A stretch of DNA of 64,000 nt from Candidatus Hydrogenedentota bacterium (lineage in GTDB: Bacteria; Hydrogenedentota; Hydrogenedentia; Hydrogenedentales; CAILVY01), in contig JAKQOG010000206.1 in assembly GCA_029565395.1 (NCBI GenBank), forward strand, positions 1 to 64,000. The letters run 5' to 3'. A model generated the notes under the pieces. The model was not told where the DNA came from. It made no database searches and worked only from the letters and a program-made list of their open reading frames with translations. Positions 8,840 to 17,020 of this stretch are shown here, in pieces. Position 1 is the stretch's first letter. The number at the start of each line of letters is the position of its first letter. The translations under genes and the position numbers were made by a program.

Positions 8840-9571
8840 TTAAGCTTTCTTGCCAAACATGTCTTCCAGCACGCGTACGCTGCGGAAATCCGTTTCCAGG
8901 TGCCGCGCCGCATAGTACCGCAGCACGTGGAACACACCCGCAGGGGCTTGTTCACACGGGCAGCCTTCCACCGCCTCCGCCATTGCCCGCAAGGCGATAA
9001 ACTCTTCCGTCGTCAATCGCCGGTCGGAAGTGCAGGCCCGGCAAACCGCACCGCCCGCGTAGGAAAAACCCGGCGTATCCAACAACAGGCTGCCGCACTG
9101 TACACATTGGTCCAGCACCGGCGCAAAACCCGCCGCCTGGACCAGCCGCATTACCTGCCAGTCCACATGGGTTCGAGCATCGCCCACCCATGCGGAGAGT
9201 TGCTTCAAACCGTGCACCAACACGGCGTACAATTCTTCCGAGGGCTCATTTTCATGAGCCACCTTATATGCCAGCTCCAGCGGGAACCCCGCATAGGCAC
9301 TGCGTTCCAAGTGGGCTTTAATGCCCGCGAATCCGTCTATCAGGGCAGCATCCGCCAGGGTCTGCACGTGCCGCCCCTCTTTCCAATAATACACCAACTC
9401 CACCCGGTTAAAGGTATCCAATGCCGCGCCCAGCGGACTATTCTTTCTCCGCACCCCTTTCGCGAGGCATGCCATGCGGCCCCGGTGCGGGGTCAGAAAC
9501 GTTATAATCCGGCTCGTTTCGCTGAAGTCCACGCCTCGCAAAACCACCGCTTCTGTTTTTTCCTGTGACAC
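8840..9571 (-). CDS. recO: DNA repair protein RecO
   Basis: Recombination mediator of the RecFOR pathway, 243 residues. The N-terminal OB-fold region begins TEAVVLRGVDFSETSRIITF. The central helical part carries a four-cysteine zinc finger (CVQCG and CRAC). The start is a GTG at 9569-9571 with GGAG seven bases upstream. It is the first gene of the recO-lepA-lepB unit. Sequence signatures and length agree with RecO. Confidence 0.92.
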   Translation of the reverse strand: MSQEKTEAVVLRGVDFSETSRIITFLTPHRGRMACLAKGVRRKNSPLGAALDTFNRVELVYYWKEGRHVQTLADAALIDGFAGIKAHLERSAYAGFPLELAYKVAHENEPSEELYAVLVHGLKQLSAWVGDARTHVDWQVMRLVQAAGFAPVLDQCVQCGSLLLDTPGFSYAGGAVCRACTSDRRLTTEEFIALRAMAEAVEGCPCEQAPAGVFHVLRYYAARHLETDFRSVRVLEDMFGKKA

Positions 9572-9683
9572 GGTGCACTCCGGTCTTGGTTGGGGAGAAC
9601 ACGGCGCCGCCAGCGCGCTCTAAGATGGAAATAGCATACCATTCCGGCCCTAAGCCCCGCAAATAAGTGTTATTCTCCACCGC

Positions 9684-9709
9684 CAAACCAACGCCATGGC
9701 GTTGGTTTG
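9684..9709. repeat. 26-base perfect palindrome
   Basis: CAAACCAACGCC followed by its exact reverse complement, centred on CCATGG at 9697. It lies just beyond the stop of the sigma-factor fusion gene on the minus strand. It has no T-run, so it is either a factor-dependent terminator or mRNA-stabilising hairpin, or a DNA-binding site. Confidence 0.6.
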
Positions 9710-9737
9710 ATGGCACCCCCTATATTGGATTCATGCC

Positions 9738-12134
9738 TTACTCTTTTGGCGTATATTCAAGGGATAGGGTTTCATTGGTGGACTCGTCGAGGAGAGTGCA
9801 AAGACTTGGAGTAATGGACATGATCCTGTATTTTTCAAACTGTTCCCCGGTCGAATACCATCGGGTTGTTGGGCCGGTTTGTATCTGGGCTCGAACAACG
9901 CCTTTCCGGGGTTCCTGAAACATGCGATAAACGACTTGCCGTTCCTCTTTTCCCATGGCATCCCCATTCCTTACAGGCACTGGGTTGGGTTGGGTATTCG
10001 CTGGCTCATGGGGGGCCACATTCTTCATGGATGACACAGGAACGATTTGATCCTGTGGGAATGTACGTGTAATCAGGCGATCTGGCGTACTCACCACAAT
10101 GCGATCATTGTCCACAACATATTCCATGTTGCATAGCCGCGTAAGAACATTCAGGGCGATGTAGACTTGAGAAACAGTGAAGTCGACAGAATGTACACGG
10201 GGTTTCTCCGTCGTCATCACCCTGCGATCCACGAAAATGGGCAGAGCATTCCGTTGCTCAATGCATTCGAGAATACTCACCAGGGAAATCTTTTCAAAAA
10301 CAAATTTCATCGGTTCATTGAGCCTCTCCACCACATGAGGATCGGCATTGGCCATGGCGGGGCGTATAAACCTTTCCCGGAAAAGTTTTTCCGGGCTGGT
10401 GATCCATACAATACCATCTTCCAAGGAGTAAGTAAGATTTAGCGGCCGTAGCATGGCTTCCAAGGCGTCCTTTAAACGAACATTCATCATGCTGAGATAC
10501 GGCACCATGCCATCGGTGACTACGTCGTAACCACGTGGTAACGTCCCCGACTGATCTTCCTTTTCTATATAGTTTCTAACATGTAAATCAGCACCGGTAT
10601 TCATATCGATCTTTTCTGATTTAAATGGCGCCAATGACAAGGAAGGAAGTTGGTTTTTACACTGGGGAGGTTCAATAGCCCTGTAATCCAACACAATATT
10701 CATATCATAAGTGTCCGCGATAAATTCTGTAATTTCACTTAAATGAATTTCCGGGAACTCCAGACATGCGGGCAGCTTTAATGTTTTTTCCATTTCCTCT
10801 TTATACAAAGAAGGCGGCTCCGGCGTCCATAGCGCACCATCCGCCTGAATCAATTCTGGGCTACTAATCCAAATATATCCAGGCATCATTTCGAAAGCCA
10901 AATCCAGAGACTGGCATAACTGCATTAATACCTCTTTGATGGGTAAGTTTTTAACCTTCAAAGAGTCTACTATGCCGTCCGTAACTACATAGGGGCGTTC
11001 CTGGGCATATCCTTCGCCCGGCCAGGCCACTACCCGCTGATCCACGATGATATTAAGATCATAACTATCGCTCATGAATTCGAGAATATCACTGACGTGG
11101 ATATTCTCAAATTTTATACTTACGGGATTCTGCAAATTTTCCGCCAATGCGGTGTTTGGATCAGACCCCGCCATCACCGCGTCTTTAAGTTTTGCTATCA
11201 GACCCGAAGACTCATTTAGTTGGTTAGCATTGGGTGTGGTTACAGGCGTAGTTTCAGTAGATGAATCCTGCGGTTGAGCCGGAGAAGGTTTGATTTCGTT
11301 TTTTTCAACTTTCGACATGTGCGCAGGTTGTTGTTCCGGCTGAACTTTTGCCTCCGCTTCGGGCGGAGCTTGGCCCAACAACCCCCAACCTGCCAAAAGC
11401 AACAGCAGGATACCCGCCGCACTGCCCAATGCCGCGGCAGGATGCGCCATGAATCCTGTAATTAGCGAGACTATTCCTGCTGTTCCGGCCACTGCCGCAT
11501 TGGTCATTTCCCAGGCTACGGAAGCGGAAAGAATCAGTGCAAGAATTTTCTTGCTCTGTTCTTTCAGGGGCCGCGCAGGCCGTATCGTCTCTTGCATGGC
11601 GGACAGCACGTCACGGCTGAGGGAAACCCGGGCGCGCTCAAGGCGCTTTTTAGCGGCGCTTCGTGAAATACCCAGCAAGTCCGCTATCTCTCCCGTGCTC
11701 TTCCCCGCGAAATAATGCAGTATCAGCACCTCCCGGTGATCCGGTTCCAGACGCTCAATACGTTGCCGCAGCAGGGATTGAAGTTCTTTTTCCGCCACGT
11801 CAGCGGGCATAGGGTCGGGGACATTCCGCAGGAGTTCCACCACCTCACTCTCGCGCTTGCGCTTATTGCCCAGTGCCCATGCGGTGTTTCGGGCTATAGT
11901 GACTATCCATCTTCCGAAACGCCGCGGCTCCCGAAGGGCGTCGAGAGACGTAAATGCTTTCAGGAATGCTTCTTGTGCAATATCCTCCGCGTCGGCATGG
12001 TTATGGGTTTGCGCATAGGCCACGGCATACACCGTAGGCAGATGCCGATTTACCAGAATTTGGAATCGGTTCCGTTGACCCGACAACACTTGCCGGACCA
12101 CCCATTCGTCCGGGGGCATATACGTCCTGAACAT
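9738..12134 (-). CDS. ECF sigma factor fused to membrane anchor and STN/secretin-like repeats
   Basis: 798 residues. About 1-75 is sigma region 2 (ADAEDIAQEAFLKAF) and about 120-170 is region 4 (EIADLLGISRSAAKKRLERAR), so the N-terminus should bind core RNA polymerase. A hydrophobic stretch at about 234-253 (GILLLLLAGWGLL) follows, then a Pro/Gln-rich linker. Next come three related STN-like units (about 338-428, 456-581 and 608-686), each with a VSDILEFMSDSYDLNIIVD-type core and an IWISSPE-type end. The last 60 residues resemble the GspC/PilP family (STGEQFEKYRIMSI). I chose the ATG at 12132-12134, preceded by AAAGGA, over one 11 codons upstream with no ribosome binding site. An ECF factor with its own exported sensor-like tail is unusual; its function is inferred as membrane-anchored transcription control. 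Confidence 0.85.
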   Translation of the reverse strand: MFRTYMPPDEWVVRQVLSGQRNRFQILVNRHLPTVYAVAYAQTHNHADAEDIAQEAFLKAFTSLDALREPRRFGRWIVTIARNTAWALGNKRKRESEVVELLRNVPDPMPADVAEKELQSLLRQRIERLEPDHREVLILHYFAGKSTGEIADLLGISRSAAKKRLERARVSLSRDVLSAMQETIRPARPLKEQSKKILALILSASVAWEMTNAAVAGTAGIVSLITGFMAHPAAALGSAAGILLLLLAGWGLLGQAPPEAEAKVQPEQQPAHMSKVEKNEIKPSPAQPQDSSTETTPVTTPNANQLNESSGLIAKLKDAVMAGSDPNTALAENLQNPVSIKFENIHVSDILEFMSDSYDLNIIVDQRVVAWPGEGYAQERPYVVTDGIVDSLKVKNLPIKEVLMQLCQSLDLAFEMMPGYIWISSPELIQADGALWTPEPPSLYKEEMEKTLKLPACLEFPEIHLSEITEFIADTYDMNIVLDYRAIEPPQCKNQLPSLSLAPFKSEKIDMNTGADLHVRNYIEKEDQSGTLPRGYDVVTDGMVPYLSMMNVRLKDALEAMLRPLNLTYSLEDGIVWITSPEKLFRERFIRPAMANADPHVVERLNEPMKFVFEKISLVSILECIEQRNALPIFVDRRVMTTEKPRVHSVDFTVSQVYIALNVLTRLCNMEYVVDNDRIVVSTPDRLITRTFPQDQIVPVSSMKNVAPHEPANTQPNPVPVRNGDAMGKEERQVVYRMFQEPRKGVVRAQIQTGPTTRWYSTGEQFEKYRIMSITPSLCTLLDESTNETLSLEYTPKE

Positions 12135-12294
12135 GGCGCTCGTCCTTTCTTCTTTGCCCAATGGCATTATACTGATTCACGAACCGCATGTCCGGTGACA
12201 GTTTTGTTTGGGCATTTCCCAGGCTTTTCAGGTGTTATTTCAAATGTTGTTTAAGAATTTGAGCGAAAGAAGACCCTTAAAGGAGGAAAAGACC

Positions 12295-12873
12295 ATGAAT
12301 TTAGCAATTCCACTCGCGGCAGTAATGACATTTGCTTGTGCAACCGCCCTGGCTGCCGACAAAGCCGAATCAAAAAAGGAGTCGGCCCTGGATTTTTCGG
12401 TAAAAGACATTGATGGCAGAGATGTCTCGTTATCCACATACAAAGGCAAAGTGGCGATGATCGTGAATGTCGCCTCAAAATGCGGCAATACACCGCAATA
12501 TGAGCAGTTGGAAGCCTTGCACGAAAAGTACAGTGGAAAAGGCTTGGCGATTCTGGGGTTCCCGGCGAATAACTTTAAGAGCCAGGAACCGGGCACGAAC
12601 GAAGAAATCAAGGCCTTTTGCACCCTGAAATATAATGTGAAATTCGACATGTTTGCGAAAATTTCCGTCAAGGGCGAGGATATTGCGCCCCTGTATCATT
12701 TTCTTACTGCAACCGAGCACAATGGCGAATTTGGCGGGGAAATTCAATGGAATTTCACGAAGTTCCTGCTCAATCGCAAGGGCGAAGTAGTTGCCCGTTT
12801 CGAACCCAAAACCAAACCGGACGACCCGGAGGTCATTAAGGCGATAGAAGCGGCGCTGGCGGAGAAAGAATGA
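12295..12873 (+). CDS. Glutathione peroxidase-like thiol peroxidase, exported
   Basis: Thioredoxin-fold peroxidase, 192 residues, with a signal peptide (cleavage expected after ALA at 18-20), so it probably acts in the periplasm on hydroperoxides. The peroxidatic cysteine is C63 in NVASKCGNT. A resolving cysteine, C109, sits in FCTLKY as in thioredoxin-dependent GPx. W152-N153 of the catalytic tetrad are present in WNFTKF. The usual FPCNQF block reads FPANNF, so the tetrad glutamine is replaced by asparagine. The ATG at 12295 has a strong AGGAGG site. It likely uses thioredoxin-like reductants rather than glutathione. Confidence 0.88.
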   Translation: MNLAIPLAAVMTFACATALAADKAESKKESALDFSVKDIDGRDVSLSTYKGKVAMIVNVASKCGNTPQYEQLEALHEKYSGKGLAILGFPANNFKSQEPGTNEEIKAFCTLKYNVKFDMFAKISVKGEDIAPLYHFLTATEHNGEFGGEIQWNFTKFLLNRKGEVVARFEPKTKPDDPEVIKAIEAALAEKE

Positions 12874-12929
12874 AAGACACTTCTTTCTTTTCACGGGAAA
12901 GAAGCAAAGAAAAGCGGGGTGTATTTCTA

Positions 12930-13916
12930 TTATGGGTAGCAGGTCGTAATGCCGCGGAGAAGAAATTCATCGCAGGCGTATTCCTGATACACGGGATCGA
13001 GGTTGAGTGAGGCATTGTCCGTGTAAAAGCCCGCGATGAAGCCGCCACGCCCTTTCCATAACAGATCCAGCATCCGCCGGGCGCGCGAACGGATGAGAGC
13101 CTCGTTGCGTTGCGGGAGGATTTGCTGAATATCCACCGGACACCAAAAGGTAATCTTGCCGCGTTGTTGATGCGCGGCCAGCGTTTCCAACCCGTGCAAT
13201 TCCGGCTGATCGAATTGCAGCACGGAAATGCCTGCCTCCATCAGCCAGGGAACAATCGCCTCGGTCTGTCCGCACGAATGCATCCATACACGAATGCCGC
13301 AGGCATGCGCCAGGGCGCAGAGTTTTTCAAAGCGGGGCATGAATTCCTGCTTCCATAGAGCGGGGTCAATCATGAGGGTGGTCTGAGTCCCCCAGTCTTC
13401 CGGAAACATGACGGCGTCCACACCCGCAACCGCATAATTCCGGATCATGTGCTCCAGCAAACCGTCAATGCGATCATGCAGGGCATGCAGGACATCCGGG
13501 GATTCCAGCAGGTCCACCAGATACTGATCGAGCCGGCGCAATTTCCGGGCTATATTGAATGCGAATCCGGGCATGGACCCGATCAGATACTTGTTTGGTT
13601 GTGCCGTGCGCATGGCGCGGACCGGATCATAGGAGGCCGGTTGCGAGAAATCGGGAAACTCCAGGTGATCCATATCCTCCAGACGGTCCAGCACGCCCTT
13701 TGCTACCTCGCCTTTCGACGTGGGATCCACCCGCGCCCAGAGATTGCCCCATTCATCCCGGCGCTCCCACCGCCCGCCGCCCACCTCGGCCCAATCCGTT
13801 TCCGGCGAGGCCACACAATATCCCGCATGGACCATATCTTCGCCGTCAAACGAACGCGCCACCCGCTCCGGGCCTTCATATGCCAGCGTCTTCAACACAA
13901 TTTCCCGTGAAGTCAT
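12930..13916 (-). CDS. URO-D-like methyltransferase family protein
   Basis: 328-residue TIM-barrel protein of the uroporphyrinogen decarboxylase/MtaA superfamily. The HSCG motif in WMHSCGQTEAIVPWL matches the zinc-binding HxCG of methylcobamide:CoM-type methyltransferases. The arginine pattern expected of true HemE is not evident, and no haem genes are nearby. It may therefore be a demethylase or corrinoid-linked methyltransferase. Start at the ATG 13914-13916 with CAGGAG seven bases upstream; the longer open frame adds only low-complexity residues. A second, more divergent family member is encoded at 19661-20791. Confidence 0.8.
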   Translation of the reverse strand: MTSREIVLKTLAYEGPERVARSFDGEDMVHAGYCVASPETDWAEVGGGRWERRDEWGNLWARVDPTSKGEVAKGVLDRLEDMDHLEFPDFSQPASYDPVRAMRTAQPNKYLIGSMPGFAFNIARKLRRLDQYLVDLLESPDVLHALHDRIDGLLEHMIRNYAVAGVDAVMFPEDWGTQTTLMIDPALWKQEFMPRFEKLCALAHACGIRVWMHSCGQTEAIVPWLMEAGISVLQFDQPELHGLETLAAHQQRGKITFWCPVDIQQILPQRNEALIRSRARRMLDLLWKGRGGFIAGFYTDNASLNLDPVYQEYACDEFLLRGITTCYP

Positions 13917-14465
13917 ATCAAACTCCTGATAATAATACCAGAGACGAAAATAAACCCATTTGCCTATTGAATCAAGTCGGAATAAAGGTACAGGAAGGAT
14001 GGGAATACGGGGAGTTATGCGAGGAATGGGAGGAAAAGGACTGAAAGGACGCAAGTGACATGAACGACGGAAAGGGCTGGTGGGAGTCCGCTTGAAGCGG
14101 AGGAAGTCTGAGGGAATGGATGGTATGGCCATTATGGACCGGATAAGAGGGGGAAGGGAGGAAAGGTTTTTCTACTACCCCTGCCGGGGTAGATTTTTGG
14201 GGGAATCTTTTCCGGGGGTATCGCTTCGCTCAACGCCCCGGCTACTCTTTGATACACCTTCGGTGTATGGGAAAAGCAGTTTTAGGAAGATGGTGCGCCA
14301 TTTGGTGTATGGGCGGTATAGACAGCATGGACGGTATGTACAGTATGGTGTACGGGGCACAACTTTGCAGGTGCCGGGTGGCCGTGTTCATTCTAATGAC
14401 TCCTGCCGGCGCAAGCGGGTGGTGGCCCGCTTACGCCGGCAGCGTAGTACGGAGATTGGGGAATA
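13917..14465. other. Gene-free stretch with hairpins and repeat remnants
   Basis: About 550 bases without a credible gene. It contains degenerate ATGGAC/ATGG repeats (about 14113-14140 and 14325-14345). Small hairpins are CTACCCC-TGC-CGGGGTAG near 14172-14190 and ATACACC-TTC-GGTGTAT near 14251-14268. A large inverted repeat lies at 14405-14440. The open frame at 14080-14688 runs through these and into the antisense of the VWA gene, so it is not coding. Confidence 0.7.
14405..14440. repeat. Long inverted repeat downstream of the VWA gene
   Basis: GCCGGCGCAAGCGGG, a 6-base loop, then CCCGCTTACGCCGGC, giving 15-base arms with one G-T mismatch. It is 25 bases beyond the minus-strand VWA stop codon and lacks a T-run. 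It may act as a 3' mRNA structure or be a dispersed palindromic repeat. Confidence 0.6.
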
Positions 14466-16889
14466 TCAGAATGTGGGCGGCTCGATCTTGATGACCCATT
14501 GCAGGTTGGCAATTTTTTCGAGATCTTCCACGCGCACTTTCGCCATGATGGTCTGGTTGGCATGGGAGGAGGAAATGTCCCGAACTCCCATTTCTTTCAA
14601 CTTCAAAATGTATTCGTTGGAAAGGTCTTTCACGCGGATGAACACGTACACAAGGCCGTTCTCGACTTTTACATTGCCTGAAGCATAGCTTCCGTTGACC
14701 AGTTTCGCGGCCAGTCCCTGCAGGGCAGGATCGATTTTGGGATTCGGCGCATTTACAGGTTGTTCAATCACCATGTGCCGAGGTTTGGTTTCGTTATTGG
14801 GTTCTGGCTTAATGCGTTCCGCGATTCGCATTTCCGGCATTAGCCCTGAATCCTGCGCCAACTCCTTGCGTTCGAACAGAGTCTGGGCCGGGGCTGAGGC
14901 AGGGGCCGGCATGGAGGCGAAGAAGTGCATGGATGATTTGCAGGCCGGGCCGCCGTAACCGCCCCCTTCCGAACCGAAGACGCCTTCATAACTCACGCCA
15001 TCCGGCATTTCCACCGGCACCTCCACGCGCTTGGGTTGACCGTTTTCGTTAATGACCTTTTCTTCGACGGCCACAAAGCTGGTGTATTGCGTGACCAGAC
15101 TGAAATGAATGCCCAGTTGTGTGATCTCCGTCTTTACGCTTTCCTTGGGATTGCCTTGCTGAATGCCGAGCCAGTCCTGGGTCATCAGGTCGTCAATTTT
15201 GGAGCGCGCCCAGAGCGAGGCCAGCACATCATGTTCCGCTTGTTGTTCCGGCAGCGCCACATCAATGCGCCGCTCAAAAGGTCCCTTGGCCGTACGGCCG
15301 CGAATAATCACCGAACCATTCCCGGCATGGGTATAACGGCCTTTCAATACGAGCGGCTGTGCGGAGAACAGATCGGGCAGCGCCTTGGGATCGGGATAGA
15401 TGTTTTCCACGGCAAGACCGCCGAAATCGACCTGCACATTGGTCAACAGCGGGCTTTGGATGCGCTCATGAAAACGCTGGACCGCTTCGTCGCTTTTGGA
15501 TTCCAGCGAGACGACTTCCGAGGCGCCCCGGCCGGCCTTCGCCATGTTTTCGATGAGAAAACGGTTCACGCTGTTGCCGATGCCGAAGGAGAACACCCGC
15601 GCGTTCGCAGCGGTTTTCTGAATCTCGTTGGCAATCTCCATATCGTTCCCGATAAAGCCGTCGGTCATGAAGCACACCACGCGCAACCGGTCTTCCGGAT
15701 AAGGTCCCGCGAGGGCCGCGCGAATGGCGCTCATCATCTCCGTGCCGCCGCTGCCTTCCAGGGCGCTCAGATATTCCAGGGCTTTTGCGCGATTTTCGGG
15801 GTTGTTTGGGACGGTTTGCGGGAAGCAATAACCGGTGCCGCCGGAGAATGAAATCAGGTTGAAGGTGTCTTTGGGATTCATGGCTTCGATGCAGCGTTTC
15901 ATGGTGGCCTTGGCTTTTTCTATGGGAAAGCCGCGCATGGAGCCACTGCAATCAATCACAAACACCATTTCCTTCGGGGTGGCCTCTTCCGGCGCGACCC
16001 GTTCGGGCGGCTGGAGAATCAGGGTGAAGAATTTTCCCTGGGCATCCGCGTGCGTAAGCACGGCGTCGTTGATCTTTTTCCCTGCAACGCCGTATTTCAG
16101 AATGAAGTCGCGGTTGGGGATTTCGTTCCGGTTCTCCAGTTTCACCACCGCATGGTTTTCCGAAGGACGCTCTACCTGCACCTTGTGCAATTCAGAACGG
16201 ATATCCGTAAGCGGCATGCCCGCATCCAGATGTACTTGCAGCGCGATATCATGGCCTGCGCGGGTCCCTTCGGGGGTCACGGGCGGGGTGATGCGGCTGG
16301 CGTCCGGCACCTGTGTGGTTCCGGCGCCGGACGGCTGGCCTGGGATATACCGCGGCCCAACCGTCATCGGGAAGGAAAACTCATACTGCCCCGACTCGTA
16401 ATTCAGGTATTCGACATACGAGATGGTGATGTCGATTTTATCGCCGGGCAGGATGTTCGCCACGGACTGTGTGAAGATGTTCGGGCGTTCCTGGTCGAGG
16501 AGGCTGGCGGCCTTGCCCGCATTGCGGGCCTCTTCATAAATTCGCCGCGCTTCTTCGCGTTCCTTCACTATGCCTTTGATGACCCGGTCGCCGATCCGCA
16601 TGGTCATCTGGTCGACCGCGGCCTTGTCGGACATCGGAAAGACGTAGACCGCCTCGATAGGCGTGGCATAGGGATTCCCGAATCGCTGGGTGAGGGTAAC
16701 CCGTGCAATAAACCCGGAAATGTCCACGGAGACTTCCGTATGCTCCAGGGGACAGTTTCCCAGGGGATTCTGGTCCTTATCGAGGGCCTGTAAGGCGCCC
16801 TCCGTGACCGGCTCCGCAACCACCGGGGCTGTTAAACCAAAGACCGCCAGGGCTACCATAATTGTCCAAAAACAACGTGTTTTATTCAT
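14466..16889 (-). CDS. Exported VIT and von Willebrand factor A domain protein
   Basis: 807 residues with a signal peptide (about 1-26). The VIT domain (about 30-165) has the family segment EEARRIYEEARNAGKAASLL. A VWA domain (about 307-475) follows, with MIDAS residues DCSGS at 313-317, a later GGTEM threonine and FMTDG. After a beta-rich region the C-terminus (about 745-807) looks like a small propeptide-like fold ending VRVEDLEKIANLQWVIKIEP. The architecture recalls inter-alpha-trypsin-inhibitor-like proteins, which mediate metal-dependent protein contacts. GAAAGGAAA precedes the ATG. It is an isolated gene with no sortase-type C-terminal anchor visible. Partner unknown. Confidence 0.88.
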   Translation of the reverse strand: MNKTRCFWTIMVALAVFGLTAPVVAEPVTEGALQALDKDQNPLGNCPLEHTEVSVDISGFIARVTLTQRFGNPYATPIEAVYVFPMSDKAAVDQMTMRIGDRVIKGIVKEREEARRIYEEARNAGKAASLLDQERPNIFTQSVANILPGDKIDITISYVEYLNYESGQYEFSFPMTVGPRYIPGQPSGAGTTQVPDASRITPPVTPEGTRAGHDIALQVHLDAGMPLTDIRSELHKVQVERPSENHAVVKLENRNEIPNRDFILKYGVAGKKINDAVLTHADAQGKFFTLILQPPERVAPEEATPKEMVFVIDCSGSMRGFPIEKAKATMKRCIEAMNPKDTFNLISFSGGTGYCFPQTVPNNPENRAKALEYLSALEGSGGTEMMSAIRAALAGPYPEDRLRVVCFMTDGFIGNDMEIANEIQKTAANARVFSFGIGNSVNRFLIENMAKAGRGASEVVSLESKSDEAVQRFHERIQSPLLTNVQVDFGGLAVENIYPDPKALPDLFSAQPLVLKGRYTHAGNGSVIIRGRTAKGPFERRIDVALPEQQAEHDVLASLWARSKIDDLMTQDWLGIQQGNPKESVKTEITQLGIHFSLVTQYTSFVAVEEKVINENGQPKRVEVPVEMPDGVSYEGVFGSEGGGYGGPACKSSMHFFASMPAPASAPAQTLFERKELAQDSGLMPEMRIAERIKPEPNNETKPRHMVIEQPVNAPNPKIDPALQGLAAKLVNGSYASGNVKVENGLVYVFIRVKDLSNEYILKLKEMGVRDISSSHANQTIMAKVRVEDLEKIANLQWVIKIEPPTF

Positions 16890-17020
16890 AATCCGTTTCC
16901 TTTCTTAATGCGCCTTGTTGCGCCTTCCATCACCCCTTTCGACACCGTCCGCCGTGAAAGGTTCGGATTGTTTTTGCGGGGCGAAACGCTTAGACTTGCC
17001 AAAAAGACTAAGGAGGGAGC

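Noticed and set aside
12930..13916. Calling this gene hemE
   Set aside because: It carries an HxCG zinc motif of methyltransferase-type relatives and lacks haem-pathway neighbours.
14080..14688. 202-codon plus-strand frame overlapping the end of the VWA gene
   Set aside because: Made of hairpins and ATGG repeats, then antisense to a real gene.
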